Source: Bordetella genomosp. 11
GTDB lineage: Bacteria; Pseudomonadota; Gammaproteobacteria; Burkholderiales; Burkholderiaceae_B
Direction of reading: 5' to 3'
Assembly (NCBI RefSeq): GCF_002261215.1
Contig: NZ_NEVS01000004.1
Location: 372,001-436,000 of the forward strand
DNA: 64,000 bases
Part shown: positions 9,216 through 21,513 of the stretch, in pieces
Layout: each line of letters opens with the position of its first letter
How positions within the stretch are numbered: position 1 is the stretch's first letter
Program-made: the position numbers and the translations under genes
The notes under the pieces: model-generated
Told to the model about the DNA's origin: nothing
What the model saw: only the letters and a program-made list of their open reading frames with translations
Database searches by the model: none

Positions 9216-11096
9216 ATGTCGCATACCGACGCCCGTATCGCCGCGCTGCGCCAGGCCATGGCCACGCACGGCCTGTCCGCCTACGTCGTTCCTTCCGCCG
9301 ACCCGCACTTGTCCGAGTACCTGCCGTCGCGCTGGCAGGGGCGCCAGTGGCTGTCCGGCTTTACCGGTTCGGTGGGTACCCTGGTGGTCACGGCGGATTT
9401 CGCGGGCCTGTGGGTGGACAGCCGGTACTGGGTTCAGGCCGGGGCGCAGTTGGCCGGCACCTGTGTCAGCCTGATGAAGCTGGGGGATGCGGACGTGCCC
9501 GCCCACCCGGAATGGCTGCGCGACTACTGCGCAAACCTCGTTTCCGGCGGCTCCGCGACCGCGCCGGACGGGTCCTCGCAGGCAGGCCAGGGCAAACCGG
9601 CCGGCGGCGCTGCCGATGGCCCGGTCGTGGGCGCCGACGGCCAGGTCCTCTCGCTGGCGGCGCATCGGGCGCTGTCCGATGCGGTCCGCGCCGCGGGCGG
9701 CAGCCTGGACATCCGGCACGACCTGCTGGCCGAAATCTGGCCGGACCGGCCCGGCCTGCCGGCCGCGCCGGTGCGCGAGCACCAGCCTCCATACGCCTGC
9801 GTCCCGCGCGCCGACAAACTCGCCCAGCTGCGCGCCGCCATGCGGGCCAAAGGCGCGGGCGCGCACGTCATCAGTTCGCTGGACGACGTGGCCTGGCTGT
9901 TCAACCTGCGCGGCGCCGACGTCGACTACAACCCGGTGTTCGTGGCGCACGCGCTGGTCCTGCCAGACCGCGCGGAGGTTTTCACGGCTGCGGGCAAGAT
10001 CGACGCTGCGCTGGCCGACCGGCTGGCCGCCGACGGCGTGGCGGTGCGTCCCTACGAGGCTTTCGCCGCCGCGCTGGCGGCGCTGCCCGCGGACGCCGCG
10101 GTCCTGGTCGACCCGGCGCGCACGACGATCGGTGTGCTGGCGGCCCTGCCGGCGCAGGCTCGCCGGGTGGAATCCATCAACCCCAGCACGCTGGCGAAAT
10201 CCCGCAAGACCGACGACGAGCTGGCCCATGTGCGCGCCGTCATGGAGCAGGACGGCGCGGCGCTGTGCGAATTCTTCGCCTGGTTCGAGGCGGCCGCCGG
10301 ACGCGAGCGCATTACCGAGCTGACCATAGACGAAAAACTGTCGGCCGCCCGCGCGCGCCGGCCGGGCTTCGTCTCGCTCAGCTTCGGCACCATAGCCGCC
10401 TATAACGCCAACGGCGCCATGCCGCATTACCGAGCCACCGCCGCGTCGCACGCGGTCATCGAAGGCGACGGCCTGCTGCTGATCGACTCCGGGGGGCAGT
10501 ACGAGGGCGGCACGACCGACATCACCCGGGTGGTGGCGGTGGGTACGCCGACGGCGGAGCAGAAGCGCGATTTCACGCTGGTGCTCAAGGGCATGATTGC
10601 GCTGTCCCGCGCTCGTTTCCCGCGCGGCGTGCTCTCGCCCATGCTGGACGCCATCGCCCGCGCGCCGATCTGGGAAGGGGGCGCGGAATACGGCCACGGT
10701 ACCGGCCACGGCGTCGGCTATTTCATGAATGTCCACGAAGGGCCGCAGGTGATTTCGCATCGCGCCCCGGTGTCGCCGCACACGGCCATGGAGCCGGGCA
10801 TGATCACGTCCAACGAACCCGGGATCTATCGGCCGGGCCGGTGGGGCGTGCGCATCGAAAACCTGGTCTGCAACCGGCCGGCGCAGACGACGGAGCTTGG
10901 CGAATTCCTTGCCTTCGAAACCCTGACCTTGTGTCCTATCGATACGTCTTGCATCCAGGCCGATCTGATGCGATCCGACGAAATCGCCTGGCTGGACGGC
11001 TACCATGCCCAGGTCCGGGAGCGGCTGCTGCCTTACGTCGACGGCGCGGCGCGCGAGTGGCTGGTGGCGCGGACCCGGCCGTTGGCGGCGTCCTAG
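9216..11096 (+). CDS. pepP: Xaa-Pro aminopeptidase (M24B)
   Basis: The 626-residue long form of aminopeptidase P has two N-terminal creatinase-like domains and a C-terminal pita-bread catalytic domain. The dinuclear metal site is readable: Asp pair in LLIDSGGQYEGGTTDITR, His in GHGTGHGVGYFMNVHEGP, Glu in ITSNEPGIY and Glu in RIENLV. It removes N-terminal residues preceding proline, completing breakdown of imported peptides. GAGGA lies six bases before the ATG. The N-terminal half contains a Gly/Ala/Asp-rich insertion (around residues 110-140) that widens the first domain. It is the last gene of the rightward operon that begins at the RpiR regulator. Confidence 0.9.
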   Translation: MSHTDARIAALRQAMATHGLSAYVVPSADPHLSEYLPSRWQGRQWLSGFTGSVGTLVVTADFAGLWVDSRYWVQAGAQLAGTCVSLMKLGDADVPAHPEWLRDYCANLVSGGSATAPDGSSQAGQGKPAGGAADGPVVGADGQVLSLAAHRALSDAVRAAGGSLDIRHDLLAEIWPDRPGLPAAPVREHQPPYACVPRADKLAQLRAAMRAKGAGAHVISSLDDVAWLFNLRGADVDYNPVFVAHALVLPDRAEVFTAAGKIDAALADRLAADGVAVRPYEAFAAALAALPADAAVLVDPARTTIGVLAALPAQARRVESINPSTLAKSRKTDDELAHVRAVMEQDGAALCEFFAWFEAAAGRERITELTIDEKLSAARARRPGFVSLSFGTIAAYNANGAMPHYRATAASHAVIEGDGLLLIDSGGQYEGGTTDITRVVAVGTPTAEQKRDFTLVLKGMIALSRARFPRGVLSPMLDAIARAPIWEGGAEYGHGTGHGVGYFMNVHEGPQVISHRAPVSPHTAMEPGMITSNEPGIYRPGRWGVRIENLVCNRPAQTTELGEFLAFETLTLCPIDTSCIQADLMRSDEIAWLDGYHAQVRERLLPYVDGAAREWLVARTRPLAAS

Positions 11097-11215
11097 AGGC
11101 CGCCGGCCCCCGGCGGGCCACCGGCCGCGATCCGGTTGCGGGCGCCCGCGGGGCGGCCCCGGCGTTGTTACTTCACGACGCCGGGCGAAATAGAAGGATT
11201 CGACGCCCTGGCGGC

Positions 11216-12921
<1,706 letters not shown>

Positions 12922-13002
12922 AGCGCCACGCCCGCTTCACCCCCGGCGACGCCGGCCACCCCGGCGTCGCCGCGTAAAAGTTTCTTGATCTTATCGACTT
13001 AG

Positions 13003-14301
<1,299 letters not shown>

Positions 14302-14367
14302 CGTTTAGTGCGCCCGGCGGCGCGCCCGATACGGCGCGCCGTTCAACTTCAATCGGATAACTCCCGC

Positions 14368-14745
14368 ATGCGCCTGTTGTTCCTGGTTCTGCTGGCCTTG
14401 GTTTGCCTGATCCAATACCCGCTTTGGCTGGGCAAGGGCGGGTGGTTCAAGGTTTGGGACCTGCAGAAACAGGTCGCGGCGCAGCGCACGGTGAACGAAG
14501 GGATGCGTGCGCGCAATGCGGCGCTGGACGCCGAAGTGCGCGACCTGCAGACCGGCACCGGCGCCCTGGAAGAACGGGCCCGCAGCGAACTGGGCATGAT
14601 GAAGGAAGGCGAGGTATTCGTACAGATCGTCCCGGCCGGCACCAATCCGCCGGCCACGGCGCCCGCGTCCGACCGCGGCGCCACCGGTACGGCCCCCGCG
14701 CCGGCCAACCGCCCCGCGCCCGCCCAGCAGCCGGCGCGTCGCTGA
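14368..14745 (+). CDS. ftsB: Cell division protein FtsB
   Basis: The 125-residue bitopic inner-membrane protein has a short cytosolic start, one membrane helix ([19 protein letters not shown]) and a periplasmic coiled coil with heptad character ([29 protein letters not shown]). It ends in the conserved [21 protein letters not shown] segment. A Pro/Ala-rich tail follows that is longer than in E. coli FtsB. In the family, FtsB pairs with FtsL and FtsQ in the divisome. The ATG at 14368 was chosen because the membrane helix starts directly after it. A TadE-like reading frame on the other strand extends beneath almost the whole gene. Confidence 0.93.
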   Translation: MRLLFLVLLALVCLIQYPLWLGKGGWFKVWDLQKQVAAQRTVNEGMRARNAALDAEVRDLQTGTGALEERARSELGMMKEGEVFVQIVPAGTNPPATAPASDRGATGTAPAPANRPAPAQQPARR

Positions 14746-15664
14746 ACGCGGCCGAAGGCCTCGGCGCGCAGCACAACAGGACGCCGCATGCCGGATCGTC
14801 CGCCTGTTCCCCATTTGCGATATCGCTGGCGCCCGCAGGCGGAGCGATGATGTCGTGCGAAGCCTGGCGTGGCGGCGCCTGCGCCGCGCGCCGCCCGGGT
14901 TCCGCCTTGCCACCGGCGCGCCATGGCGTCGCCGGGCCCTGCGCGCGGCGAACCGATGCGCCGTCCGGGGCCGCCTGCCACCGCACCGGATGCGACTGCA
15001 TGGGCAGGGCGATCTCCATCGAGATCGGCAGCATCCCGGCGCGGGCCGCCGGGCCACGGTCGCCGCGCATCGCCGCCAGTTGCCGCAATACGGCGCGCAG
15101 CCCCGGCACCCCGGGGCGATGCGCATAGCTCAGGCGCAGCCGCAACATATTTGCCTCGAAGATGGTCTGTCCCGAGCGCGGGCCCCGGCCGCCCGGCCAC
15201 CCCATGCGGCGACGCCGCAGGTGCTGCTCGGCCTGGTAGTCGTTGCTGATGGCGGCCAGGCCCGCCGCGCCAGCCACCCGCAGGGCCGTATCGGCGAAGT
15301 CCGCATAGGCGCCATCCGTGGGGGACAGGACGTCGATACGCCATGGGGGCGCGCCGGTTTCCAGCATCATGTCCTGGAAGGTGGCCCGCATGCGGGCGCG
15401 CGGACTGTCATGCCGGCCGGGCGGTTGAAACAGGGGCAGCAGGGCGGTTTCGAAGGCCCGTTCGATGGCGGCGGGCCGGCCGTGCACGGTCGCGCCGGCC
15501 CGGGCCGCCTCCAGCAAGGCGAGATGCAGCATCTGCCGCACGATGTGCCAGCGCGCGGCTTCGATGGCGAACAGCGCGCAGAACAGCAGCGGCAGCGTGG
15601 TAACGGTGAAGCTGGCCATGGCTGCGCCGCGCTGGCGGGCAATGGGATGCGGAAAGAAGAGCAT
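14447..15664 (-). CDS. TadE-like pilus assembly/membrane protein (uncertain 3' end)
   Basis: The N-terminal part is convincing: a short basic leader, then [23 protein letters not shown], the hydrophobic segment with a Glu typical of TadE/pseudopilin-like proteins, followed by [18 protein letters not shown]. Roughly the first 210 residues read as a folded domain ending near [10 protein letters not shown]. After that the frame becomes low-complexity and stays open to 14447, overlapping ftsB on the opposite strand by about 300 bases. That is probably because no stop occurs in GC-rich shadow sequence. The gene may be degraded or frameshifted at its 3' end. No other tad or pilus genes are present nearby. 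Starts at 15664 or 15618 are both possible. Confidence 0.5.
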   Translation of the reverse strand: MLFFPHPIARQRGAAMASFTVTTLPLLFCALFAIEAARWHIVRQMLHLALLEAARAGATVHGRPAAIERAFETALLPLFQPPGRHDSPRARMRATFQDMMLETGAPPWRIDVLSPTDGAYADFADTALRVAGAAGLAAISNDYQAEQHLRRRRMGWPGGRGPRSGQTIFEANMLRLRLSYAHRPGVPGLRAVLRQLAAMRGDRGPAARAGMLPISMEIALPMQSHPVRWQAAPDGASVRRAQGPATPWRAGGKAEPGRRAAQAPPRQASHDIIAPPAGASDIANGEQADDPACGVLLCCAPRPSAAFSDAPAAGRARGGWPARGPYRWRRGRTRAPWPADWCRPGRSVRIPRLPSSCPVRCGPVLPGRRCRSAGRALRRPAPHCAHASLRSPCAAPRPVSAGPKP

Positions 15665-15808
15665 CCCGCCAGTCTGCGGTGCCGCGCGTGACGCGTCGAT
15701 TGCGACATCTACGCGTGACGTGCGTGACACGGATTGCCTGTAGCGGGGCGCGCCCTTTTCGCCGCATCCGGGCAGCGCGTGTCTACGTCGCGCGCGTTGC
15801 GCCTATCT

Positions 15809-16729
15809 TCAGTGAACCGTGGGCGGGTCCTGCTCCGGCACCGCTTTCGAGTCCGTGAACAAACCGGCGCAGTCCACCGCGTCGAAGAGATACGGCTTGC
15901 CGCAGAAGTCGCAAGCCACTTCGACCTGGCCGCGCTCGGCCAGGATGTCCTCGATTTCCGCTCGCCCCAGCATGCGCAGCATATCGGCCACCTTGCCGCG
16001 GTTGCATGGGCAATGCCAGCGGACCCCGGCCGGCTCGAAAGTCAGCAGGGTCTCTTCCCAATACAGCCGGTGGACCAGCGTATCGATGTCCGTGGCCAGC
16101 AGTTCGTCCGGCTTCAATGTCTGCGCCAGCTGGACCGCGCGGTTCCAGGTTTCTTCCGCGGCTTCCGGCGTTTGCGCCATGCCGCCCTGGCCCGGCATCC
16201 GTTGCAGCAGCATGCCGGCCACCTGGTTTTCGTCGGCGGCGAGCCACAAGCGGGTTTCCAGTTGCTCCGACTGCTGCATGTAGTGGCTCAGCGCGTCGGC
16301 GATGGTTTCACCCACGATGGGCACGATGCCCTGGTAGGGTTGCTGCCCGGGGGCCTTGCGCTGCGGATCCAGGACGACGATGAAACGGCCGTTTCCGCCC
16401 GGGTTCATCAGGCTTTGCATGGTGCCGGTATCCGGCACCGCGTGATCCTGGCGCAGCTTGACGGTGGCGCGCAGGCTGAGATCCGCCCGGCATTCCACCA
16501 CCAGCAGGGCGATGGGCCCATCGCCCTGGATTTGCATGACGAGCGAGCCGTCGAACTTCAGGTTGGCGGCCAGCAGCGTGGAGGCGGCGATCAGTTCGCC
16601 CAGCAGCCGCTTGATCGCGACGGGGTAGTCGTGGTTGACCTGGGCGGAACGCCAGGTATCCTGCAACCGTACCGCCTGCACCCGCACGGTACGATCCTCG
16701 AACAGGTATTTCTTCAGAAGATCAGTCAT
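15809..16729 (-). CDS. hslO: Redox-regulated chaperone Hsp33
   Basis: The 306-residue holdase chaperone has the N-terminal core with QGDGPIALLVVE and a LIAASTLLAANLKFDGSLVMQIQ segment. The C-terminal redox switch carries four zinc-binding cysteines in WHCPCNRGK and ACDFCGKPY. Under oxidative stress in the cytoplasm these cysteines form disulfides and activate the chaperone. The protein is slightly longer than E. coli Hsp33, with a short acidic/Pro tail. It is transcribed leftward downstream of the carbonic-anhydrase-like gene. Confidence 0.97.
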   Translation of the reverse strand: MTDLLKKYLFEDRTVRVQAVRLQDTWRSAQVNHDYPVAIKRLLGELIAASTLLAANLKFDGSLVMQIQGDGPIALLVVECRADLSLRATVKLRQDHAVPDTGTMQSLMNPGGNGRFIVVLDPQRKAPGQQPYQGIVPIVGETIADALSHYMQQSEQLETRLWLAADENQVAGMLLQRMPGQGGMAQTPEAAEETWNRAVQLAQTLKPDELLATDIDTLVHRLYWEETLLTFEPAGVRWHCPCNRGKVADMLRMLGRAEIEDILAERGQVEVACDFCGKPYLFDAVDCAGLFTDSKAVPEQDPPTVH

Positions 16730-16818
16730 GCCTCGAATGTTAGCCGATACGGCCCGCGCGGCCGGACCGCGCCCGCCCTCTCATTAGGGCCATCGAGCCT
16801 ATGGCTGAGCAGGCCCTG

Positions 16819-17340
16819 TCAGGCGATCCGCTTGAGCACGCGCTTGTATTCCTGTCCCCGATCGACATAGCCCTGCGTATTGCGGTGCATCTGGTCGATT
16901 TCTTCCGGTGTCAGTTCGCGTACGACCTTGCCGATGCCGATGACCAGGCTGTTGTCCGGGATGACCCGGCCTTCCGGGATGAGGGCACCGGCGCCGATCA
17001 GGCAATTGCGGCCCACCACGGCGTCGTTCAGTACGATGGCCTGGATGCCCACCAGCGCGCCCTCGCGTATCGTGCAACCGTGCAGCATGGCCTGATGGCC
17101 CACCGTGACGCGCGGTTCGACGATCAGGCCGTGGCCTTTGTCGACATGCAGGACGGAGGATTCCTGGATATTGCTGCCCCGGCGGATGACGATGGGCGCG
17201 TTGTCGCCGCGTATCGTTACCTGCGGCCAAATGCTGACTTCCGCTTCCAGGGTGACGTCGCCGATGATGTCGGCGCTGTCGGCAATATAGGCGCTGGCGT
17301 CGATGCGCGGCGCGACGCCGTCGAGTTCGTAAATGGCCAT
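16819..17340 (-). CDS. Gamma-carbonic anhydrase-family protein (left-handed beta helix)
   Basis: The 173-residue hexapeptide-repeat protein has the gamma-carbonic anhydrase/YrdA layout: imperfect [LIV]-G-x4 turns (ADIIGDV, AEVSIWPQV), then His residues at metal-binding positions in VLHVDKGHG and TVGHQAMLHGC, and the GIGKVVRELTPEE segment closing the helix. Such proteins form trimers with a metal at each interface. Catalytic carbonic anhydrase activity is not certain, because some relatives have other or unknown roles. It is 19 bases downstream of the acyl-CoA synthetase gene on the same strand. Confidence 0.88.
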   Translation of the reverse strand: MAIYELDGVAPRIDASAYIADSADIIGDVTLEAEVSIWPQVTIRGDNAPIVIRRGSNIQESSVLHVDKGHGLIVEPRVTVGHQAMLHGCTIREGALVGIQAIVLNDAVVGRNCLIGAGALIPEGRVIPDNSLVIGIGKVVRELTPEEIDQMHRNTQGYVDRGQEYKRVLKRIA

Positions 17341-17359
17341 GGCCCGGTTCTCCGTTGCA

Positions 17360-19036
17360 TCAGGCGCGCTGGTCGCCGCGCGCCTGTTCCGCTTTTTCCT
17401 CTTCCCGCTGCCGCAGTACCCGCCGCTGGACCTTGCCGGTGGTCGTCATGGGCAATTCTTCGAGGAACTCGATTTCTTTCGGGTATTCATAAGGCGCCAG
17501 GCGTTCGCGCACGTGGTCCTGCAGGGCCTGCACGATGCCTTCCGTCGGCTGCCCGGCGAATTCCGGCGTCAGGACGACATAGGCCTTCACCAGCGCGCCC
17601 CGTTCCGGGTCGGGCTTGGGGACGACGGCCGCATTGGCCACCGCGGGATGTCCCAGCAGGCAGCTTTCGATTTCGCCCGGCCCGATGCGATAGCCCGCGG
17701 ATTTGAAGACATCGTCGCTGCGGCCGGCGTACCAGAGGTAGCCGTCTTCGTCCATGCGGGCAAGGTCGCCTGTGCGGCACCAGTCGCCCGAGAATTTGGC
17801 CGCGGTGGCGGCGGGGTTGCGCCAATACTGCAGGAAGAGAATCGGGTCCGGATGACCGTGGATGTCGTAGCGGTTCAGCGCGATTTCGCCGATTTCCCCC
17901 GTTTTGACCGGCTGTCCCTGCTCGTCGATCAGGGCGACCCGGTGCCCCGGGTAGGGCCGCCCCATGCTGCCCGGCTTGGCGGGCCAGCGTGCCTGGCTAT
18001 TGCCGACCAGATAGTTCATCTCGGTCTGCCCGAACATTTCGTTCGGCGTGATGCCCAGTGCCGACTGGCACCAGCCGAACACCGTTTCGCCGACGCTTTC
18101 GCCCGCGCTCATGAGCGCGCGCAACACCAGCTTGTAGCGTTCGCGCGGCGCGGGGACCGCTTTCATCATCGCTTTCAGGGCGGTCGGGAACAGGAAGGTA
18201 TTGGTGACCTGATAGCGCTCCAGCAGCTCAAACGCGCGTTCGGGAGAAAAACGCCCGCGCGTCCCGACGATGGGATGGCCGAAATACAGCGTGGGCAGCA
18301 GCGCGTCCATCATGCCGCCCGTCCAGGCCCAATCCGCCGGCGACCAGAAAACATCGCCCTGCTTGGGGAACCAGTCCTGCGAGGCGACGAAACCCGGCAG
18401 GTTGCCGATCAGCACCGAATGGGGCAGCAGCGCGCCCTTGGGCGCGCCCGTGGTCCCGGAGGTGTAGAGGAGGATGGCGGGGTCGGTCGCCAGCGTATTG
18501 ATCCGCTTGAAGTCCGCCGATTGCCGCGCCAGCAGGCTGCGCCAGGGCAGCACGCGTTCGTCGGCGAAGCCTATGCCGATGATCTGTTGCAGCGCCGGAC
18601 ATTGTTCGGCGATGGACAGCAGATTGGCGCTGGAGGCGGCGTCCACCACCGCCACGCGTGCCTCCGAGTCGCGCAGGCGCGATTCGAGGGCTTCGGGACC
18701 GAACAGGCCGGACAGGGGCACGATGACCGCGCCTACGCTGTAGGTCGCCATATGGACCACGACCGTCTCTGGCCGTTGTCCCAAAACAACAGCCACGCGG
18801 TCGCCCTTGCCCACGCCCATGCGCAACAGGCCATTGGCCAGCTGGTTCACCGCTTCGGCCAGGCGGCCGTAGGTCCAGACCTCTCTATTGCCCGCTTCGT
18901 CTTCGTAATAAATGGCAATGCGCCGCGCGTCGAGACCGCTCTCGGCCCAACGGTGGCAGCACACCTCGGCGATGTTGAACTGGGTCGGTACTAGCCAGCG
19001 GAATGAGTCGTAAAGCGCCTGGTATTGATCGTTCAT
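17360..19036 (-). CDS. AMP-forming acyl-CoA synthetase
   Basis: The 558-residue ANL-superfamily enzyme has the P-loop-like motif ILLYTSGTTGAPKGALLPH (A3), an MFGQTEMNYL motif (A5), hinge YAGRSDDVFKSAGYRIGPGEIE (A8) and the catalytic lysine in TTTGKVQRRVL (A10). It activates a carboxylic acid to acyl-AMP, then acyl-CoA. The overall look is that of acetyl-/medium-chain acyl-CoA synthetases, but the true acid cannot be assigned. It is the first gene of a leftward run that continues with the carbonic-anhydrase-like protein. Confidence 0.9.
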   Translation of the reverse strand: MNDQYQALYDSFRWLVPTQFNIAEVCCHRWAESGLDARRIAIYYEDEAGNREVWTYGRLAEAVNQLANGLLRMGVGKGDRVAVVLGQRPETVVVHMATYSVGAVIVPLSGLFGPEALESRLRDSEARVAVVDAASSANLLSIAEQCPALQQIIGIGFADERVLPWRSLLARQSADFKRINTLATDPAILLYTSGTTGAPKGALLPHSVLIGNLPGFVASQDWFPKQGDVFWSPADWAWTGGMMDALLPTLYFGHPIVGTRGRFSPERAFELLERYQVTNTFLFPTALKAMMKAVPAPRERYKLVLRALMSAGESVGETVFGWCQSALGITPNEMFGQTEMNYLVGNSQARWPAKPGSMGRPYPGHRVALIDEQGQPVKTGEIGEIALNRYDIHGHPDPILFLQYWRNPAATAAKFSGDWCRTGDLARMDEDGYLWYAGRSDDVFKSAGYRIGPGEIESCLLGHPAVANAAVVPKPDPERGALVKAYVVLTPEFAGQPTEGIVQALQDHVRERLAPYEYPKEIEFLEELPMTTTGKVQRRVLRQREEEKAEQARGDQRA

Positions 19037-19201
19037 GGCCCTGTTATGAGCGGTTACAACGATGGAACTCGTCGGCAGTGCTTTTGGGGCCGGATTGCCC
19101 CAGACGCAAGCATGACCTAGCGAGCCACTATCTGCAACATTGGCGTGTTGCCCCTACTCATGTCTAGGGTTTTCACGGATGTTCCGCGGGCGTTCGGGGG
19201 C

Positions 19202-20074
19202 CTACGGGTGCCTGCCCTGACGGCGCAGGGCCGATGGCAGGGCAGGCAGGGAGACCGGGCGCGGAGAGCGCGCGGGAGGCGCGCCGGCGACCCGCTCGGC
19301 AAGCGTGGCCGCCCAATCCACCAGCTGCAGGCGGCCGCTATGGTCTTCGGCCAGTGCCGACAGGCTTTCCACCCAATCCCCGTCGTTGCAGTAAAGGACG
19401 CCATCGATGTCGCGCATTTCCGGCTTATGGATGTGGCCGCAGACGACACCGTCCAGGCCGCGCCGGCGTGCCTCGCCGGCCAGCGCATGCTCGAAATCCG
19501 TGATGAAGGCGACGGCGTTCTTGACCTTGTGCTTGAGGTACTGGGACAAGGACCAGTAGTGCAAGCCCATGCGGTGCCGCATGCGGTTGAAGTAATGATT
19601 CAGCCAGAGGGCGAACTGGTACAGCGTATCGCCCAGGTGCGCCAGCCATTTGCTGTGCTGGATCACGCCGTCGAACTGGTCGCCGTGCAGCACCAGCAGC
19701 CTGCGGCCGTCGGCGGTGTGGTGGACATCCTCGTCGACGATCTCGATGTCGCCGAACGCGTAGCCGATGAATTCGCGGGCGAATTCGTCATGATTTCCCG
19801 GTACGAATACCACCCGGGTGCCCTCCCGCGCCTTGCGCAGGATGCGCTGCACGATGTCGTTATGCGCGCGCGGCCAGTGCCAGTGCTTGCGCAATTGCCA
19901 GCCATCCACGATGTCGCCGACCAGGTACAGCGTCTCGGCTTCGTTGTGGTCCAGGAAATCCAGCAGGAATTCGGCCTTGCACCCCGTCGTGCCCAGATGC
20001 AAGTCGGAAATCCACACGGTGCGCCAATGCGTCGGGCGAATCTCGTCCACATATCCCTCGGGTCGCGCTGTCAT
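19202..20074 (-). CDS. LpxH-like UDP-2,3-diacylglucosamine diphosphatase-family metallophosphoesterase
   Basis: The 290-residue calcineurin-like phosphoesterase has metal-site motifs in order: SDLHLGTTG (DxH), LVGDIVDGW (GD), GNHDEF (GNHD), VLHGDQFD and GHIHKPEM (GHxH). The pattern FNRMRHRMGLHYWSLSQYLKHKVKNA is seen in the longer LpxH-like branch of COG2908. LpxH itself cleaves UDP-2,3-diacylglucosamine to lipid X in lipid A synthesis. This longer relative may have a related lipid or nucleotide substrate, so no gene symbol is given. About 165 bases separate it from the acyl-CoA synthetase gene downstream. Confidence 0.8.
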   Translation of the reverse strand: MTARPEGYVDEIRPTHWRTVWISDLHLGTTGCKAEFLLDFLDHNEAETLYLVGDIVDGWQLRKHWHWPRAHNDIVQRILRKAREGTRVVFVPGNHDEFAREFIGYAFGDIEIVDEDVHHTADGRRLLVLHGDQFDGVIQHSKWLAHLGDTLYQFALWLNHYFNRMRHRMGLHYWSLSQYLKHKVKNAVAFITDFEHALAGEARRRGLDGVVCGHIHKPEMRDIDGVLYCNDGDWVESLSALAEDHSGRLQLVDWAATLAERVAGAPPARSPRPVSLPALPSALRRQGRHP

Positions 20075-20246
20075 GCAGGCATGAAATCACCGCGCGATGA
20101 CGCCGATGTGAAATTGGCATGGCGGTTTCATGACACGCCGGGCGGATGCCCCCGCCGGGACGCCGCCGCTTCCGCCTGGTCGCCTCATGGGTGCGCCGCG
20201 GGAATCCCTCGGGATTAACCCGGGAGTTCCGCCTTAAAACTGACAA

Positions 20247-20256
20247 ACTAGTTGAC
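20247..20256 (+). promoter_or_regulatory. Upstream copy of the CTAGTTAAC-type operator
   Basis: ACTAGTTGAC differs by one base from the CTAGTTAAC core of the palindrome at 20278-20295. The two cores are 33 bases apart, about three helical turns. It overlaps the proposed -35 box of the Rieske operon. Confidence 0.45.
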
Positions 20257-20280
20257 GCTGCCTGGGACGCTATCTACCAT
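20252..20280 (+). promoter_or_regulatory. Candidate sigma70 promoter of the Rieske operon
   Basis: TTGACG (20252-20257) and TACCAT (20275-20280) are separated by 17 bases. The -10 box runs into the palindromic operator at 20278, consistent with repression by blocking polymerase. Confidence 0.45.
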
Positions 20281-20295
20281 CTAGTTAACTAGATG
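20278..20295. promoter_or_regulatory. Perfect 18-bp palindromic operator upstream of the Rieske operon
   Basis: CATCTAGTTAACTAGATG is a perfect palindrome lying 30 bases before the start of the Rieske oxygenase gene. Its core CTAGTTAAC with trailing AGAT recurs at 29826-29839 before the DUF1989 gene, and with one change at 29692-29700 beside the gntR gene. The probable ligand is the GntR/FCD protein encoded at 28873-29568. Confidence 0.7.
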
Positions 20296-20324
20296 CTTAG
20301 TAGATGCGACAAGGTGGAGTGCGA

Positions 20325-21512
20325 ATGTCCGACCCGATCTTTTCCCCCGAACCCTATGCCGCCACGCGGCGGCCCCTGCACCAGGCGTCTCCGCTGCCGG
20401 GGTGGTGCTACACCTCGCCGGAGTGGTACCAGAGGGAGCTGGACACCATGTTCCGCAAGGACTGGCTGTGCGTGGGGCGTGCCGAACAGGTGCCCAAGAT
20501 GGGCGACTATTTCTCGATCGAGGTGATAGGCCAGCCGCTTGTCGTTGTCCGCGACGACGCCAACAACGTGCGCGTTCAATCGGCGTTATGCCGCCATCGG
20601 GGCGCCATCATTACCGAACAGTCGGGCCATTGCCGTGCCTTCGTCTGCCCGTATCACAGCTGGACCTACAGCCTGAGCGGCAAGCTGATGTCCACGCCCG
20701 GCAATCCGCCGCCCATGGCCGGGGTGGAGGGTTTCAGGAAGGAAGACCATACGCTGAACCAGGTGCGCGCCGAGCTGTGGGGCGGCTTCATTTTCATTAC
20801 CTTCAACGACAAGGCCCCGCCCTTGCTGGAGTGGCTGGGCGACCTGCCCGCTTTCCTCGAAGGCTACGACCTGGAGAACATGGTCTGGACCAACAAGGAC
20901 GTCTACGAGGTGGATTGCAACTGGAAGGTGTGGTTGGAAAACGCCTTCGAGAACTACCACGTGGCCACGATTCATCGCGACCACCATGACCCGGCCAATC
21001 CGCAGAACTGGTCCTTCGAACGCACGCACGGCCCGTGGGAGGCCATGTCCAGCAAGCGCAGCATCGTTGCCTATTCCGGCCTGCCGCCGATTCCCGGCCT
21101 GGATGCGAACAAGGGCTCGACGCTGTACCACATCTGGATCCAGCCCAGCCTGCAGATCATCCTGACCTCTTCGTACATGAAGTTCCGCCAGTATCTGCCC
21201 GAAGGTCCCGAAAAACTGCGCCTCTACGAGAACTGGACCTTTCCGCGCAGCACGGTGGAGATGCCCGATTTCAGCGACATCGTCGGGCCGGACTACTACG
21301 AAAGATATTCGCAGGTGGTCCGCGAAGACATCGGCATCAATCCCAATGTCCAGCGGGCCATGCGCAGCGGTGCATATCGGCCCGGGCGGTTTTCCCTGGA
21401 AGAGTACGTCGTGCATCGGATCGCCAATCGCGTGCTCGATAGCGTGATCGGTCCCGACGAAGAGGATCAACGCCGCGCCCGCGAAGGCGAAATGACGCAA
21501 GAGGTGGCCTGA
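20325..21512 (+). CDS. Rieske non-heme iron oxygenase, large (alpha) subunit
   Basis: The 395-residue oxygenase component has a Rieske [2Fe-2S] domain with ligands C89-x-H91 and C108-x2-H111 (LCRHRG and CPYHSW). The catalytic domain has the iron site in ENAFENYHVATIH. The bridging position before the first His is Glu rather than the usual Asp, as in the carnitine/betaine-type Rieske monooxygenases. The start at 20325 has AAGGTGGAG upstream; an ATG at 20304 is also in frame. With the reductase encoded at 22553 it should form a two-component oxygenase. Ring hydroxylation, O- or N-demethylation are all possible; the substrate is unknown. First gene of the operon behind the palindromic operator. 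Confidence 0.9.
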   Translation: MSDPIFSPEPYAATRRPLHQASPLPGWCYTSPEWYQRELDTMFRKDWLCVGRAEQVPKMGDYFSIEVIGQPLVVVRDDANNVRVQSALCRHRGAIITEQSGHCRAFVCPYHSWTYSLSGKLMSTPGNPPPMAGVEGFRKEDHTLNQVRAELWGGFIFITFNDKAPPLLEWLGDLPAFLEGYDLENMVWTNKDVYEVDCNWKVWLENAFENYHVATIHRDHHDPANPQNWSFERTHGPWEAMSSKRSIVAYSGLPPIPGLDANKGSTLYHIWIQPSLQIILTSSYMKFRQYLPEGPEKLRLYENWTFPRSTVEMPDFSDIVGPDYYERYSQVVREDIGINPNVQRAMRSGAYRPGRFSLEEYVVHRIANRVLDSVIGPDEEDQRRAREGEMTQEVA

Positions 21513-21513
21513 G

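Noticed and set aside
11100..11116. Terminator after pepP
   Set aside because: CCGCCGG/CCGGCGG can pair, but there is no T-run and the region is GC-rich throughout, so a terminator call is not supported.
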